Positions 33,776 to 42,313 of a stretch of DNA of 64,000 nucleotides are shown in pieces (position 1 is the stretch's first letter; each line of letters begins with the position of its first letter). The position numbers and the translations under genes are program-made. The stretch comes from Nocardioides ginsengisegetis (GTDB taxonomy: Bacteria > Actinomycetota > Actinomycetes > Propionibacteriales > Nocardioidaceae). The stretch lies in NCBI RefSeq assembly GCF_014138045.1, contig NZ_JACGXA010000001.1, forward strand, positions 3,891,001 to 3,955,000, written 5' to 3'. Under the pieces are notes generated by a model. It was given only the letters and a program-made list of their open reading frames with translations, was not told where the DNA came from and did not search any database.

Positions 33776-33950
33776 GGGGGGTCCCTCCACCTTGATGTCC
33801 TAGGCCCATCGGGAGGCCCTGGGAAGAGTTTGTGGCAGTTCAGTGCGGCGCGGCAGCCAATCGTTGGCTCACATTTGTGCATTGCACATTCCTGCAGTTC
33901 AGGGTGCCCATCTGCAGGTTTCTGCAAACGCCCTGCACCTGAAATGCGGT
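33776..33950. other. Intergenic with iterated CTGCA motifs
   Basis: Upstream region of the tiny peptide gene. GCAGTTCAG occurs twice (about 33836 and 33893), and TGCA-centred motifs recur (TGTGCATTGCACA, CTGCAG, CTGCAGG, CTGCAAA). These could be regulator sites. No gene. Confidence 0.4.
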
Positions 33951-33984
33951 CGACCCCCGGAGACTAGTGGGTCTCCGGGGGTCG
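33951..33984 (-). terminator. Terminator downstream of tRNA-Ser
   Basis: Perfect 14 bp stem CGACCCCCGGAGAC / GTCTCCGGGGGTCG with a 6 nt loop, 9 bp beyond the 3' end of the minus-strand tRNA-Ser. Confidence 0.8.
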
Positions 33985-33992
33985 GACACTGG

Positions 33993-34083
33993 CGGAGGCG
34001 GAGGGATTTGAACCCTCGATGGGGTTGTAGCCCCAAACCCGCTTAGCAGGCGGGCGCCATAGACCGGACTAGGCGACGCCTCC
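33993..34083 (-). tRNA. tRNA-Ser (anticodon GCT)
   Basis: 91 nt on the minus strand: acceptor GGAGGCG / CGCCTCC, anticodon loop CTGCTAA (GCT), a long variable arm (TTTGGGGCTACAACCCCA) typical of serine tRNAs, and T-arm GAGGGTTCAAATCCCTC. No encoded CCA. Confidence 0.93.
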
Positions 34084-34149
34084 CGACAGCGGGACACAGG
34101 CTACAAGGCCGGACCTGTCGGGACGAATCAGGGGCGGGTCAGGGGTGGG

Positions 34150-34611
34150 TCACAGCGGCGTGAGGCCCTGGCCGCGCTGGAGGTGGGCCTGCAGGTCGCG
34201 CACGAAGTCCTCGCGGTCCGCGGCCAGCGCCTCCACCGGGATCGTGGTGGCGCGGCCGTCCTTGAGGTGCAGCACGACGCAGGGGATGCCGCGCGGGGAG
34301 GCCGTGACGGCGTCCTCCACGTCGGTCCAGCTCGCGGCCGTGACGCCGGCACCCCGCACGAACCGCACCCGGTAGCCGTCGGCGTCGAGGCGCACGACGT
34401 ACGTCCTGCGGGTCAGCAGCCAGCCGCCGCCGAAGACGCCGACCAGGCCGAGCGCCGCGAGCCCGACCAGGAGGTCGGGCGGCAGGTGGAAGACCGCGAC
34501 GGCGGCGGTGAGGACGAACAGGAGGATCGCCAGGGCGACCAGCAGCAGGCCCATCAACCGGGCGCCGAGAGCGGGCGAGAGCCGATAGTCGGACGGGGTC
34601 GGGAGAGCCAT
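34150..34611 (-). CDS. Membrane protein with PH-like domain
   Basis: 153 aa from ATG 34611. Two N-terminal helices (LMGLLLVALAILLFVLTAAV, LLVGLAALGLVGVFGGGW), then a beta-rich cytoplasmic domain of PH-like pattern (RTYVVRLDADGYRVRFVRGA, SWTDVEDAV, CVVLHLKDGR, TTIPVEAL). Such proteins are common in Actinobacteria with no defined role. Confidence 0.65.
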   Translation of the reverse strand: MALPTPSDYRLSPALGARLMGLLLVALAILLFVLTAAVAVFHLPPDLLVGLAALGLVGVFGGGWLLTRRTYVVRLDADGYRVRFVRGAGVTAASWTDVEDAVTASPRGIPCVVLHLKDGRATTIPVEALAADREDFVRDLQAHLQRGQGLTPL

Positions 34612-34722
34612 GGAGTTGATTGAACAAGACACCTGATTCGGGCGCCAATCGCCCTTGTTCACGGGCCGTCGCGCGGGTCACACTCGAAGTTCCACCCGAC
34701 ACCGGGAGCGCCGGGAGGCACC

Positions 34723-35115
34723 ATGACCGCTCTGTCCACACCGACGGCCGGGATGGCCGCGGCCCTGCACGGCCTCGACCAGGCCCTCGACGCCCCACGC
34801 CAGACCGGCGTCCCGCTCGGCAACTGGCGCTGGGTCGTCCGACAACGCATGGGCGTGCTGCGCGACGCCCTCATCGCCGAGGGCGAGCACTCCCAGGACG
34901 GCTGGCTCGCCGCCCGCGGCGGCACCATCCTGCGCGAGCGCAACGCGCTGCTCGGCCGGCTCAGCGCGATGGGGCCGATGGTCCTCGAGAGCCCCGAGGT
35001 CGAGGAGATCCGCGTGGAGATGAAGCGGTTGCTCCGCGAGGCCGCACGCCACGTGCAGCGGATGCACGACCTGGCCTACGACGCGGTCGAGATGGAGATC
35101 GGCGGATCGGAGTAG
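34723..35115 (+). CDS. Conserved helical hypothetical protein
   Basis: 130 aa, almost wholly helical: GMAAALHGLDQALDAPRQTG, WRWVVRQRMGVLRDALIAEG, RGGTILRERNALLGRLSAMG, EIRVEMKRLLREAARHVQRM. Codon use is typical of the region. No known domain. It lies alone between two tRNA-Ser loci. Confidence 0.6.
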   Translation: MTALSTPTAGMAAALHGLDQALDAPRQTGVPLGNWRWVVRQRMGVLRDALIAEGEHSQDGWLAARGGTILRERNALLGRLSAMGPMVLESPEVEEIRVEMKRLLREAARHVQRMHDLAYDAVEMEIGGSE

Positions 35116-35181
35116 CCCGCCGGGTAGCCCGACCCTCCCCTCTAGACTGCTCCCGTGCTCGTGCGCTGACGCGCGCGACAC

Positions 35182-35269
35182 GGAGGGGTGCCGGAGCGGC
35201 CGATCGGAACCGCCTTGAAAGCGGTCGTAGGGAGACCTACCGCGGGTTCGAATCCCGCCCCCTCTGCCA
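35182..35269 (+). tRNA. tRNA-Ser (anticodon TGA)
   Basis: 85 nt plus encoded CCA (35267-35269). Acceptor GGAGGGG, anticodon loop CTTGAAA (TGA), long variable arm (GTCGTAGGGAGACCTACC) and T-arm GCGGGTTCGAATCCCGC. Confidence 0.93.
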
Positions 35270-35290
35270 GCCAGCCCGATGGACTCGCCT

Positions 35291-36166
35291 TCACTCGCAG
35301 GCGATCCCGTCGCCGTCGCCGTCCAGCTGCGGCCCGTAGCCCGGGTCTCCCCGGTGGAGCGGGGCCGCGCCGGCGGCCCGGGCCGCGTCACAGCTCGCGT
35401 AGGACCCGTCCCCGTCGCCGTCCCCGGGGTCGGTGATGTGGTGGGTGACCTCGACCGGGGCGCCGGAGTCCGCCGGCACCGGCTGGTCGGGGCACCGCGA
35501 GAGCACCCGCTGGATGGCGCTCCGCTCCGGGGCCGTCACCCACAGGCCGAACTTCGCCTTCACCGCGACCTGCCGGGCCACGTAGGCGCAGCGGTACGCC
35601 TTGTTCGGGGGCAGCCAGGTGGCCGCGTCGCCGTCGCCCTTCTGCCGGTTCGCGGAGGCGTCCACGGCGAGCAGGTTCAGCGGGTCGGTCGCGAGCCCGG
35701 CCCGCTTGAGCACCGACCACCGGGAGGCACCGGTCGCCCAGGCGTTGCCGAGCGCGACCACGTGATCGATGTCGACCAGGGCGCCGTCGCCGTAGACGTA
35801 GTGGATGGTGCGCGCGGTGTACGGGTCGATCAGGGTGCCGTCGAGGATCCGGCAGTTCTGCTCCCGGGTCCCGGTCAGGTCACGCGCGAGGATGTCGTTG
35901 CGCTCGTCGCAGCCGTTGCGGTTGACGTCCAGCCAGGCCGGCCCGAACCGGTCGCGGTCGTAGCCGGTCATCGGGGCCCGCCCCTTGACCGGCAGCGTGG
36001 CCAGCAGCGCCAGCGCCGTACCGGCCTCGGGCCGCTTGGGTCGGTCGGGCTTGCCCGGCGCGGTGGCATGGACCACGGGCGCGCAGCCGGTCAGCACCGC
36101 CAGCAGCCCGGCGGTGGCGAGGGCCGCGACGTACCGGCGCAGCGTGGGCGGGATCGACGTCAGCAA
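35291..36166 (-). CDS. Secreted DUF1524-type (HNH) nuclease with excalibur domain
   Basis: 291 aa. The signal or lipoprotein leader (LATAGLLAVLTGCAPV) gives a probable lipid-anchored or secreted protein. The HNH/DUF1524 core is DIDHVVALGNAWATGA ... NLLAVDASANRQKGDGD (about 125-185), where DHV carries the catalytic His. The C-terminal excalibur calcium-binding motif is DGDGDGSYASCDAARAAG ... LDGDGDGIACE. It probably degrades extracellular DNA. The gene ends 22 bp from tRNA-Ser, convergent with it. Confidence 0.85.
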   Translation of the reverse strand: MLTSIPPTLRRYVAALATAGLLAVLTGCAPVVHATAPGKPDRPKRPEAGTALALLATLPVKGRAPMTGYDRDRFGPAWLDVNRNGCDERNDILARDLTGTREQNCRILDGTLIDPYTARTIHYVYGDGALVDIDHVVALGNAWATGASRWSVLKRAGLATDPLNLLAVDASANRQKGDGDAATWLPPNKAYRCAYVARQVAVKAKFGLWVTAPERSAIQRVLSRCPDQPVPADSGAPVEVTHHITDPGDGDGDGSYASCDAARAAGAAPLHRGDPGYGPQLDGDGDGIACE

Positions 36167-36177
36167 GGGGTGGGCAG

Positions 36178-36411
36178 TCAGCCCAGGACGAGCTCGATCA
36201 GCACGTCGCCCTCCTGGACGACGTCACCGGGGCCGACCTTGACCCCGCGCACGGTGCCGGCGGCCTCCGCGATCACGGGGATCTCCATCTTCATCGACTC
36301 CAGGAGCACGACGGTGTCGCCCGCCGCCACGGCGTCTCCGGGAGACACGGCCACGCTCATCACGTTGGCCACCATCTCCGCGAGAATCTCGGTCACCTGT
36401 TCGCGGGCCAT
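36178..36411 (-). CDS. Biotin/lipoyl attachment carrier protein (BLP-type)
   Basis: 77 aa stand-alone biotinyl domain. The biotin site is ESMKMEIP with Lys at about residue 41; VGPGDVVQEGDVLIEL completes the hammerhead fold. In Actinobacteria such small carriers are found near carboxylase or stress genes. It could serve as a BCCP or lipoyl carrier, but no carboxylase partner is adjacent. Confidence 0.85.
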   Translation of the reverse strand: MAREQVTEILAEMVANVMSVAVSPGDAVAAGDTVVLLESMKMEIPVIAEAAGTVRGVKVGPGDVVQEGDVLIELVLG

Positions 36412-36452
36412 GCAGCGAACCTAGCCGTTACCGACAGGTACCCGGAATCACC

Positions 36453-37514
36453 TCAGAGCAGCGCGCGCGTGCGCGCCGGCTCGGGGCGTACGGCGGCGGC
36501 CTCCTCGGCACGCCGGGCGCGGGAGCCGCGGGGGCCGGTGATGGCCAGGTCGAGGCGGATGACCACGAAGCCGATCAGCAGACCCACGACCAGGCCGTAG
36601 AGCACGGACAGGCCGCACTCGAGGTAGGAGATCGCGGGGTTGAGCAGGGCCTGGGCGACCGGGGCGGTGGCGGCGGCACCGAACGCGCACACCCACCAGC
36701 CCTGGCGGCGACGGGCCCGCATGTGGCAGCCCCAGGCGAGGGCGGGCACCCCGAGCATCGCCTCGATCGGCCGGGGGAAGGCGCCGAGGTGGTCGCGGCT
36801 CCAGTGCACGCCCGCGAGGAGGTGGTCCACGAGTCCCGGCGGGCCGTAGCGCCGGATCAGCTCCGCGTAGGCGAGCGTGAACGCCAGCACCAGCGACCCG
36901 AGCAGCACCGCGAGCATGCCGCGCCGGCCCAGGCCGTGGAGGCCGGCACCGAGCCGGAAGACCACGGCGAAGGCGCCGAGCAGGGACAGGCCGAGGGTGG
37001 CGTACTCGAACCGGACCAGGGTGATGACGGGTTCGAAGCCGACCGTGGCGAGCGCGCCGATGGAGGCCACCAGCGTGGCGACGAACGCCTCGCGGCACGC
37101 GTTCACGAAGCGCACCGCGGGGACCGTCGCGGTGACGCCCAGGACTGCGGACACCACGCACGTCATCACCGCGGCGCCGGTGCGCAGCACCCGCTCGTCG
37201 GAGACCAGGACCGCGACGCCCATCGCCAGGGCGAGGGCGCTGAAGATGACCGGGCGGCCACCGGTGCGCGCGGCGAGCCCCCACGTGTAGGCGGTGGCGA
37301 CGGCCACCGCTCCGGCACCGCCGAGCCACTCCGGCCCGACCGGGACCATCGCGGTCACGAGCGCGGCCAGCCCGGCCGCCACGACGGCGGCCCACACCAG
37401 GAAGGGGAAGCGCGACCGGCGGATCGCGAGGACCCCGCCGGAGAGGCGCGCACGCAGGCGTTCGGACCGCGACGGCGGGCGGATCGCTCTGCGGCGCGGA
37501 ACGTGCGTGGACAC
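36453..37514 (-). CDS. Polytopic membrane protein
   Basis: 353 aa with an arginine-rich cytoplasmic N-terminus (about 30 residues) and about nine hydrophobic segments (FLVWAAVVAAGLAALVTAMV, GMLAVLLGSLVLAFTLAYAE, VLYGLVVGLLIGFVVI). No recognised family. The C-terminal Arg/Ala-rich tail is cytoplasmic by the positive-inside rule. It starts 11 bp from the stop of the nitrilase gene upstream, so the two may be co-transcribed. Confidence 0.65.
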   Translation of the reverse strand: MSTHVPRRRAIRPPSRSERLRARLSGGVLAIRRSRFPFLVWAAVVAAGLAALVTAMVPVGPEWLGGAGAVAVATAYTWGLAARTGGRPVIFSALALAMGVAVLVSDERVLRTGAAVMTCVVSAVLGVTATVPAVRFVNACREAFVATLVASIGALATVGFEPVITLVRFEYATLGLSLLGAFAVVFRLGAGLHGLGRRGMLAVLLGSLVLAFTLAYAELIRRYGPPGLVDHLLAGVHWSRDHLGAFPRPIEAMLGVPALAWGCHMRARRRQGWWVCAFGAAATAPVAQALLNPAISYLECGLSVLYGLVVGLLIGFVVIRLDLAITGPRGSRARRAEEAAAVRPEPARTRALL

Positions 37515-37525
37515 GACGGAAGAGG

Positions 37526-38290
37526 TTACAGACGCCGGTTGGCGAGCGAGGGGTTGGTACGCCGTGCCTCGTCCAGCACCGCGCGCTCCAACGTGACCGA
37601 CAGGGCCTGGTCGTCGTCACCGGCCTCGGCGAGCACGTCGCCGAGCGGGTCGACGACGAGCGAGTGCCCGCTGTAGCGCGGGCCCGGCTGGCCGGCCGCC
37701 GCCACGAAGACGGTGTTCTCGATCGCGCGGGCGCGCAGGAGGGTGCGCCAGTGCTCGACCTTGCGCGGGCCGGCCACCCAGGCGGCGGGAACCACCAGCA
37801 CCTCGGCGCCCCGGTCGACGAGGGCGCGGGCCAGCTCGGGGAAGCGGAGGTCGTAGCAGGTCATCAGGCCGACCCTCCAGCCCTGCACGTCGACGACCGT
37901 CGGCTCCAGCGGGCCGGCGGTCAGCCGGTCGGACTCGCGGTAGCCGAAGGAGTCGTAGAGGTGGATCTTGCGGTAGGCCGCCTCGGCCCCGCCGCGCACG
38001 ACCAGCGTGTTGAAGGGGCGGCCCGGGTCGGCGCCCGGCTCGAACATGCCGGCGACGATCGTCGTACGGCGCTCGGCCGCGAGGCGCGCGACCTCGGTGG
38101 CGAAAGGGCCGTCGAGCGGCTCGGCGTGGGCGCTGACGTCGGACCCGGCCTCGCCGAAGTCGCGGGCGAACGCCTCGGGGAAGACCACCAGGTCGGCATC
38201 GGTGGGGGTGAGCTCGGCGAGCAGCCGGCGGTTGGCCTCCGGCTCGAGGGCGGACGCCTGCTGGACGAGGGCGACGCGCAGCTGGTCCAT
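37526..38290 (-). CDS. Carbon-nitrogen hydrolase (nitrilase superfamily, omega-amidase-like)
   Basis: 254 aa amidase fold. The catalytic triad is visible: Glu in FPEAF (about 43), Lys in YRKIHLYDSFGY (about 110) and Cys in LMTCYDLRFPELAR (about 145). The family hydrolyses C-N bonds, typically deaminated glutamine or asparagine metabolites or carbamoyl compounds. ATG 38290 is the start; a very long open frame continues upstream but is a shadow of plus-strand genes. Confidence 0.88.
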   Translation of the reverse strand: MDQLRVALVQQASALEPEANRRLLAELTPTDADLVVFPEAFARDFGEAGSDVSAHAEPLDGPFATEVARLAAERRTTIVAGMFEPGADPGRPFNTLVVRGGAEAAYRKIHLYDSFGYRESDRLTAGPLEPTVVDVQGWRVGLMTCYDLRFPELARALVDRGAEVLVVPAAWVAGPRKVEHWRTLLRARAIENTVFVAAAGQPGPRYSGHSLVVDPLGDVLAEAGDDDQALSVTLERAVLDEARRTNPSLANRRL

Positions 38291-38317
38291 GGTCCCCAGC
38301 CTGTCAGACTGACGGTC

Positions 38318-38899
38318 GTGGATCTCCCTCCCGGCACCACCGGATTCTGCGCGGTCGTGCTGGCCGGCGGCACCGCCGTCCGCCTCGGCGGCGCGGACAA
38401 GGCCTCGGTCGAGTACGCCGGCCGCACCCTGCTCGAGCACGCGCTGGACGCCCTGGTCGACGCCTCCGAGGTCGTCGTGGTCGGCGACCCGGTGCCGACC
38501 ACGCGGCCCGTCACGTTCACGCGCGAGAGCCCACGCTTCGGCGGACCCGTGGCCGCGCTGCTCACCGGACGGGACGCGCTCCTCCGCGCGCCGCGCACGG
38601 TGGGCGTGCTGGCGGTGGACATGCCGCGCGTGACCGCCCTGACCTTCCGACGGCTGCACGAGGCCGCGGAGGGGCACGACGGCGCCTTCCTCACCGGGGC
38701 CGACGGACGGCGCCAGCTCGCGGGCGTGCTGCGCGCGGACCGCCTCGACGAGGTGCGGCCCGACCACGAGAGCCAGCACGGCATGGCCTTCCACCGGCTC
38801 CTCGCCGGTCTGGACCTCGCGACGATCGCGCCGGAGGGCGACGAGGGCGTGGACGTCGACACGTGGGCCGACCTGCGCGACCTGGCCTCCGATCGCTGA
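38318..38899 (+). CDS. MobA-like molybdenum cofactor guanylyltransferase
   Basis: 193 aa from GTG 38318. The nucleotidyltransferase signature AVVLAGGTAVRLGGADKA is near the N-terminus (10-27) and a metal-binding VLAVDMPRVT at about 100. It probably adds GMP to molybdopterin or acts on a related nucleotide. The following DUF6457 gene is a frequent partner of mobA-like genes in Actinobacteria, supporting the assignment. Divergent from the nitrilase gene. Confidence 0.78.
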   Translation: MDLPPGTTGFCAVVLAGGTAVRLGGADKASVEYAGRTLLEHALDALVDASEVVVVGDPVPTTRPVTFTRESPRFGGPVAALLTGRDALLRAPRTVGVLAVDMPRVTALTFRRLHEAAEGHDGAFLTGADGRRQLAGVLRADRLDEVRPDHESQHGMAFHRLLAGLDLATIAPEGDEGVDVDTWADLRDLASDR

Positions 38900-38962
38900 T
38901 TGCCCCGCGATCGCGGCGGTTGGGGGTTGCGGGCGAGGCCGCCGCGCGCAAGCCTGAGCCCT

Positions 38963-39340
38963 GTGAACCTGCACGACTGGATCGATGAGCTGTGCGACGC
39001 GCTCGACCTCGAGGCCGAGATCGACGAGGGCCTCGTGCTGGACCTGGCCCGCACCGTGGCCCACCAGGTGGAGCGGCCCGCCGCACCCGTGACGACCTTC
39101 CTGCTCGGCTATGCCGCCGGGGTGCGCGGGGCCGACCCCGACGGGGTCGAACGCCTCGCGGCCCGCGCCCAGGCGCTCGCCGAGGGCTGGGACCGGCCGG
39201 CGGACGCCCCGGACCCCGACGACATCGACGACCCGGTCCCCGACGACAGCGTCGTGGACCACACGGCCGACCTGGCCGACGTGGACGACGAGGACGAGAA
39301 CGACGACGAGGACCTGCTGGACTCCGACGAGGAGGAGTGA
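38963..39340 (+). CDS. DUF6457-like protein
   Basis: 125 aa from GTG 38963. LHDWIDELCDALDLEAEIDE and VAHQVERPAAPVTTFLLGYA match DUF6457, often annotated as molybdopterin-guanine dinucleotide biosynthesis-associated. The C-terminal 45 residues are a run of Asp/Glu (DDEDENDDEDLLDSDEEE), presumably disordered. Confidence 0.72.
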   Translation: MNLHDWIDELCDALDLEAEIDEGLVLDLARTVAHQVERPAAPVTTFLLGYAAGVRGADPDGVERLAARAQALAEGWDRPADAPDPDDIDDPVPDDSVVDHTADLADVDDEDENDDEDLLDSDEEE

Positions 39341-39364
39341 GGACTGCCGCCTAGGGTGGCTGGC

Positions 39365-40342
39365 ATGCGCGCCGTCATCGCCACCGAGCCCGGTGGCCCC
39401 GAGGTCCTGACCGTCGCCGAGCTCCCCGACCCCGAGGCGGGTCCCGGGGAGGTCGTGCTCGACGTGGCCGCCGCCGGCCTCAACCGGGCCGACCTCCTGC
39501 AGCGGATGGGCTTCTATCCCCCGCCGCCAGGCGCGTCCGACGTGATGGGCATGGAGTGCAGCGGCACCGTCGCCGCGGTCGGTCCCGACGTCGAGGGCTG
39601 GTCCGTCGGCGACCGCGCGTGCGCCCTGCTGGCCGGGGGCGGGTACGCCACGAAGGTCGCCGTACCTGCCGGGCAGCTGATGCCGATCCCGGACGGGGTC
39701 GACCTGGTGACCGCGGCCGCACTGCCCGAGGTGGCGTGCACCGTGTGGTCCAACGTGTTCATGGTCGCGGGGCTGCAGCCCGGGGAGGCCTTCCTCGTGC
39801 ACGGCGGCGCGGGCGGCATCGGCACGATGGCGATCCAGCTCGCCTCCGAGCTCGGGGCCAAGGTGTTCACCACCGGAGGCACCGCCGAGAAGCTCGCCGC
39901 GTGCGCGGCGCTCGGTGCCGACGTGACGATCAACTACCGCGACGAGGACTTCGTCGAGGTGATCCGTGAGGTGACCGACGGCCGCGGCGTGGACGTCATC
40001 CTGGACAACATGGGCGCGAAGTACCTCGGCCGCAATGTCGACACCCTCGCCACCGAGGGCCGCCTGGTCATCATCGGGATGCAGGGCGGCACGAGGGCCG
40101 AGCTCGACATCAACGCCCTGCTGCGCAAGCGCGGTGCGATCATCGCGACCACCCTGCGGTCGCGCCCGACGGCGGAGAAGTCCGCCATCTGCGCCTCCGT
40201 GGTCGAGCACGTGTGGCCGCTGGTCGCCGAGGGGCTCGTGCAGCCGATCGTGCACGGCACGATGCCGCTCGCGGAGGCGCGCGCCGCCCACGCGCTGATG
40301 GAGTCCGGCGACCACATGGGGAAGATCCTGCTCACGACGTGA
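39365..40342 (+). CDS. NADPH:quinone oxidoreductase family protein (MDR, PIG3-like)
   Basis: 325 aa zinc-independent medium-chain dehydrogenase/reductase. GroES-like N-terminus with LNRADLLQRMGFYPPPPGAS (PIG3 pattern), then Rossmann fold VHGGAGGIGTMAIQLASELG (about 140-165) binding NADPH. Reduces quinones or enones; substrate not evident. ATG 39365 follows the previous stop by 24 bp. Same-strand neighbour of bpa. Confidence 0.88.
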   Translation: MRAVIATEPGGPEVLTVAELPDPEAGPGEVVLDVAAAGLNRADLLQRMGFYPPPPGASDVMGMECSGTVAAVGPDVEGWSVGDRACALLAGGGYATKVAVPAGQLMPIPDGVDLVTAAALPEVACTVWSNVFMVAGLQPGEAFLVHGGAGGIGTMAIQLASELGAKVFTTGGTAEKLAACAALGADVTINYRDEDFVEVIREVTDGRGVDVILDNMGAKYLGRNVDTLATEGRLVIIGMQGGTRAELDINALLRKRGAIIATTLRSRPTAEKSAICASVVEHVWPLVAEGLVQPIVHGTMPLAEARAAHALMESGDHMGKILLTT

Positions 40343-40368
40343 GCACCCGGCCTCCTAGGGTGGGTGGC

Positions 40369-40890
40369 ATGACGGAACAGCCCGAAGAGCAGCAGGTCGT
40401 CCTCATCGGTCCGGACGACGACGAGGAGCGCGCGATCACCGACCTCGTCGAGCAGCCCGCCAAGGTGATGCGGATCGGCAGCATGATCCGCCAGCTGCTC
40501 GAGGAGGTGAAGTCCGCGCCCCTGGACGAGGCCAGCCGGATCCGGCTCAAGGAGATCCACCGCTCCTCGATCAAGGAGCTCGAGGCGGGGCTCGCCCCGG
40601 AGCTCGTCGAGGAGCTCGAGCGGCTGACGCTGCCCTTCACCGACGACGAGGTCCCCTCCGACGGCGAGCTGCGCATCGCGCAGGCCCAGCTGGTGGGCTG
40701 GCTCGAGGGGCTCTTCCACGGCATCCAGACCGCGATCTACGCGCAGCAGATGGCCTCGCGGGCGCAGTTCGAGCAGATCCGCCGTGCCCTGCCCCCGGGC
40801 GGGATGACGCCGCCGCAGGCGCACCCGGGCCCCGACGCCGGTGATCACGCCGCGCCGCAGCCGGGCGACTCCGGAGGGATGTACCTCTAG
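40369..40890 (+). CDS. bpa: Bacterial proteasome activator Bpa
   Basis: 173 aa. The four-helix core (VMRIGSMIRQLLEEVKSAPL, IHRSSIKELEAGLAPELVEE, FHGIQTAIYAQQMASRAQFE) matches the Bpa/PafE family, ring-shaped ATP-independent activators of the 20S proteasome. The C-terminus GGMYL carries the HbYX-type gate-opening motif. The gene is diagnostic for Actinobacteria with a proteasome. Start ATG 40369. Confidence 0.9.
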   Translation: MTEQPEEQQVVLIGPDDDEERAITDLVEQPAKVMRIGSMIRQLLEEVKSAPLDEASRIRLKEIHRSSIKELEAGLAPELVEELERLTLPFTDDEVPSDGELRIAQAQLVGWLEGLFHGIQTAIYAQQMASRAQFEQIRRALPPGGMTPPQAHPGPDAGDHAAPQPGDSGGMYL

Positions 40891-40895
40891 GCCTG

Positions 40896-41501
40896 CTACC
40901 GCGAGCCGACGCGGCGTACGACGAGGAGGCCGAGCAGGCCGACCAGCACCAGCGCGAGGCCCGGGGCCGCCAGGCGGGGCAGCGTCTGCGGCTCGGCGTG
41001 CGCGACGCGGGTGAAGGTCGCGGTCTTCGGCTCCGGCGGAGTCGGCGCGTGGCCGTCTCCGAGCAGCCGCTCCACCTGCTTGACGAGCTGGTCGCCGGCG
41101 CGGGCGGTGCCGTCGGCGCGGGCGATGGAGAGGTCCGACCCGTCGGCCTGGGCGAAGAAGACGTAGCTACGGCCGTTGGTGAGCTCGACGCCGGTGCAGC
41201 TGCGCGCCTTGGCCGAGGTCGTCACCAGCACGTCGGCGGTCTGCACCTCGCCCTTGTAGACCCGGTCGACGCGCACGTCGTAGGTGATCGTCCGGTCGTC
41301 GCGGGTCACGCCGGCGACGTCACCGGTGAAGACGTCGCTGACGTTCATCGTGTGGTCCTGGGTGGTGCCGCTGCCGGACGCTGCGGGGCACGCCGAGGCC
41401 GGCCCCTGACCGAGCACGACGACGCTGCACCCGGCGATCAGCAGGGTGGCGAAGAGGCGGCGGGCCGCTCTCGGGAGGGACGCGGAGACGGTGTCGAGCA
41501 C
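40896..41501 (-). CDS. Secreted membrane-anchored hypothetical protein
   Basis: 201 aa from GTG 41501; GTG 41522, which overlaps the upstream stop as GTGA, is an alternative. Signal sequence (RRLFATLLIAGCSVVVLGQG, cleavage after ASA), a beta-rich extracellular domain (ITYDVRVDRVYKGEVQTADV, GRSYVFFAQADGSDL) of the tissue-inhibitor-of-metalloproteinase (TIMP/OB)-like pattern, and a C-terminal helix LALVLVGLLGLLVVRRVGSR. A surface protein anchored by its C-terminal helix; role unknown. Confidence 0.68.
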   Translation of the reverse strand: MLDTVSASLPRAARRLFATLLIAGCSVVVLGQGPASACPAASGSGTTQDHTMNVSDVFTGDVAGVTRDDRTITYDVRVDRVYKGEVQTADVLVTTSAKARSCTGVELTNGRSYVFFAQADGSDLSIARADGTARAGDQLVKQVERLLGDGHAPTPPEPKTATFTRVAHAEPQTLPRLAAPGLALVLVGLLGLLVVRRVGSR

Positions 41502-41518
41502 CCGGACATCGAAACAGA

Positions 41519-42313
41519 TCACAGGTCGAAGACACCAGCCAGCACCCGCGCCACCCCGTCGTCGTCGTGGCCCGGCGCGACGTGGTCGGCGAGCTCGGTG
41601 ACGGTGTGGTGGGCGTCGGCCATGGCGTAGGACGTGCCGGCCCAGTCGAGCATCGGCAGGTCGTTGGGCATGTCCCCGAAGGCGATCACGTCGGCGGCGT
41701 CGACGCCCAGGTCGGCGCACAGCAGGGCGAGCGTCGAGGCCTTGGTGACCCCCGCCGCGCTCATTTCCAGCAGCGCCGTCGTCGAGGACCAGGTGATCGT
41801 CACGCGGCCCTGGACGACGGCCTCGGCGGCGTCCCAGAACTCCTGCGGGGCGAGGTCCTCGTGGCGGGCCAGCAGCTTGAGGGCCGGCTCGTCGAAGATC
41901 TCCTCCACCGCCCCGCGCCGGCTGCCCTCGGGCACCACGTGCCGCTCGAGGAAGTCCGGCTCGAGGCCGATCCCGGCCAGGGTCTCCACCGCGAACCGCG
42001 ATCCCGGCACGGCCTCCCGGACCAGCCGGCACACCTCGAGCCCCACCTCGGGCTCGATCGGGCGCATCAGGTGAACCGAGGACCGTGCGACGTCCCAGAC
42101 CAGCCCGCCGTTGGAGACGACCGCGAGCCCGTGCCCCCCGACGTAGGGGAAGACGTCGTCGGCCCAGCGGAGCGGGCGGCCGGTGACGAAGACCACGGGT
42201 ACGCCGCGGCGCTCGAGCTCCTCCAGCACCCCGCGCGTGTAGTCCGACACCGTGCCGTCGGAGCGGACGAGGGTGCCGTCGAGGTCGGTCGCGACCAGCC
42301 GGGGCAGGCTCAC
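41519..42313 (-). CDS. HAD-superfamily (Cof-type) phosphatase
   Basis: 264 aa. HAD motif I DLDGTLV near residue 9, motif II VTGRP, motif III Lys in GVTKAS, motif IV FGDMPNDLPML. The C2B cap typical of Cof/YidA sugar-phosphate or flavin-phosphate phosphatases lies between. GTG 42313 overlaps the preceding stop (GTGA). Third gene after serS in an operon with 4 bp overlaps. Confidence 0.87.
   Translation of the reverse strand: MSLPRLVATDLDGTLVRSDGTVSDYTRGVLEELERRGVPVVFVTGRPLRWADDVFPYVGGHGLAVVSNGGLVWDVARSSVHLMRPIEPEVGLEVCRLVREAVPGSRFAVETLAGIGLEPDFLERHVVPEGSRRGAVEEIFDEPALKLLARHEDLAPQEFWDAAEAVVQGRVTITWSSTTALLEMSAAGVTKASTLALLCADLGVDAADVIAFGDMPNDLPMLDWAGTSYAMADAHHTVTELADHVAPGHDDDGVARVLAGVFDL

Noticed and set aside
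37526..40315. Open frame of about 929 codons extending the nitrilase upstream
   Set aside because: Upstream part is the complement of mobA-like, DUF6457 and oxidoreductase genes; nitrilase starts at 38290.
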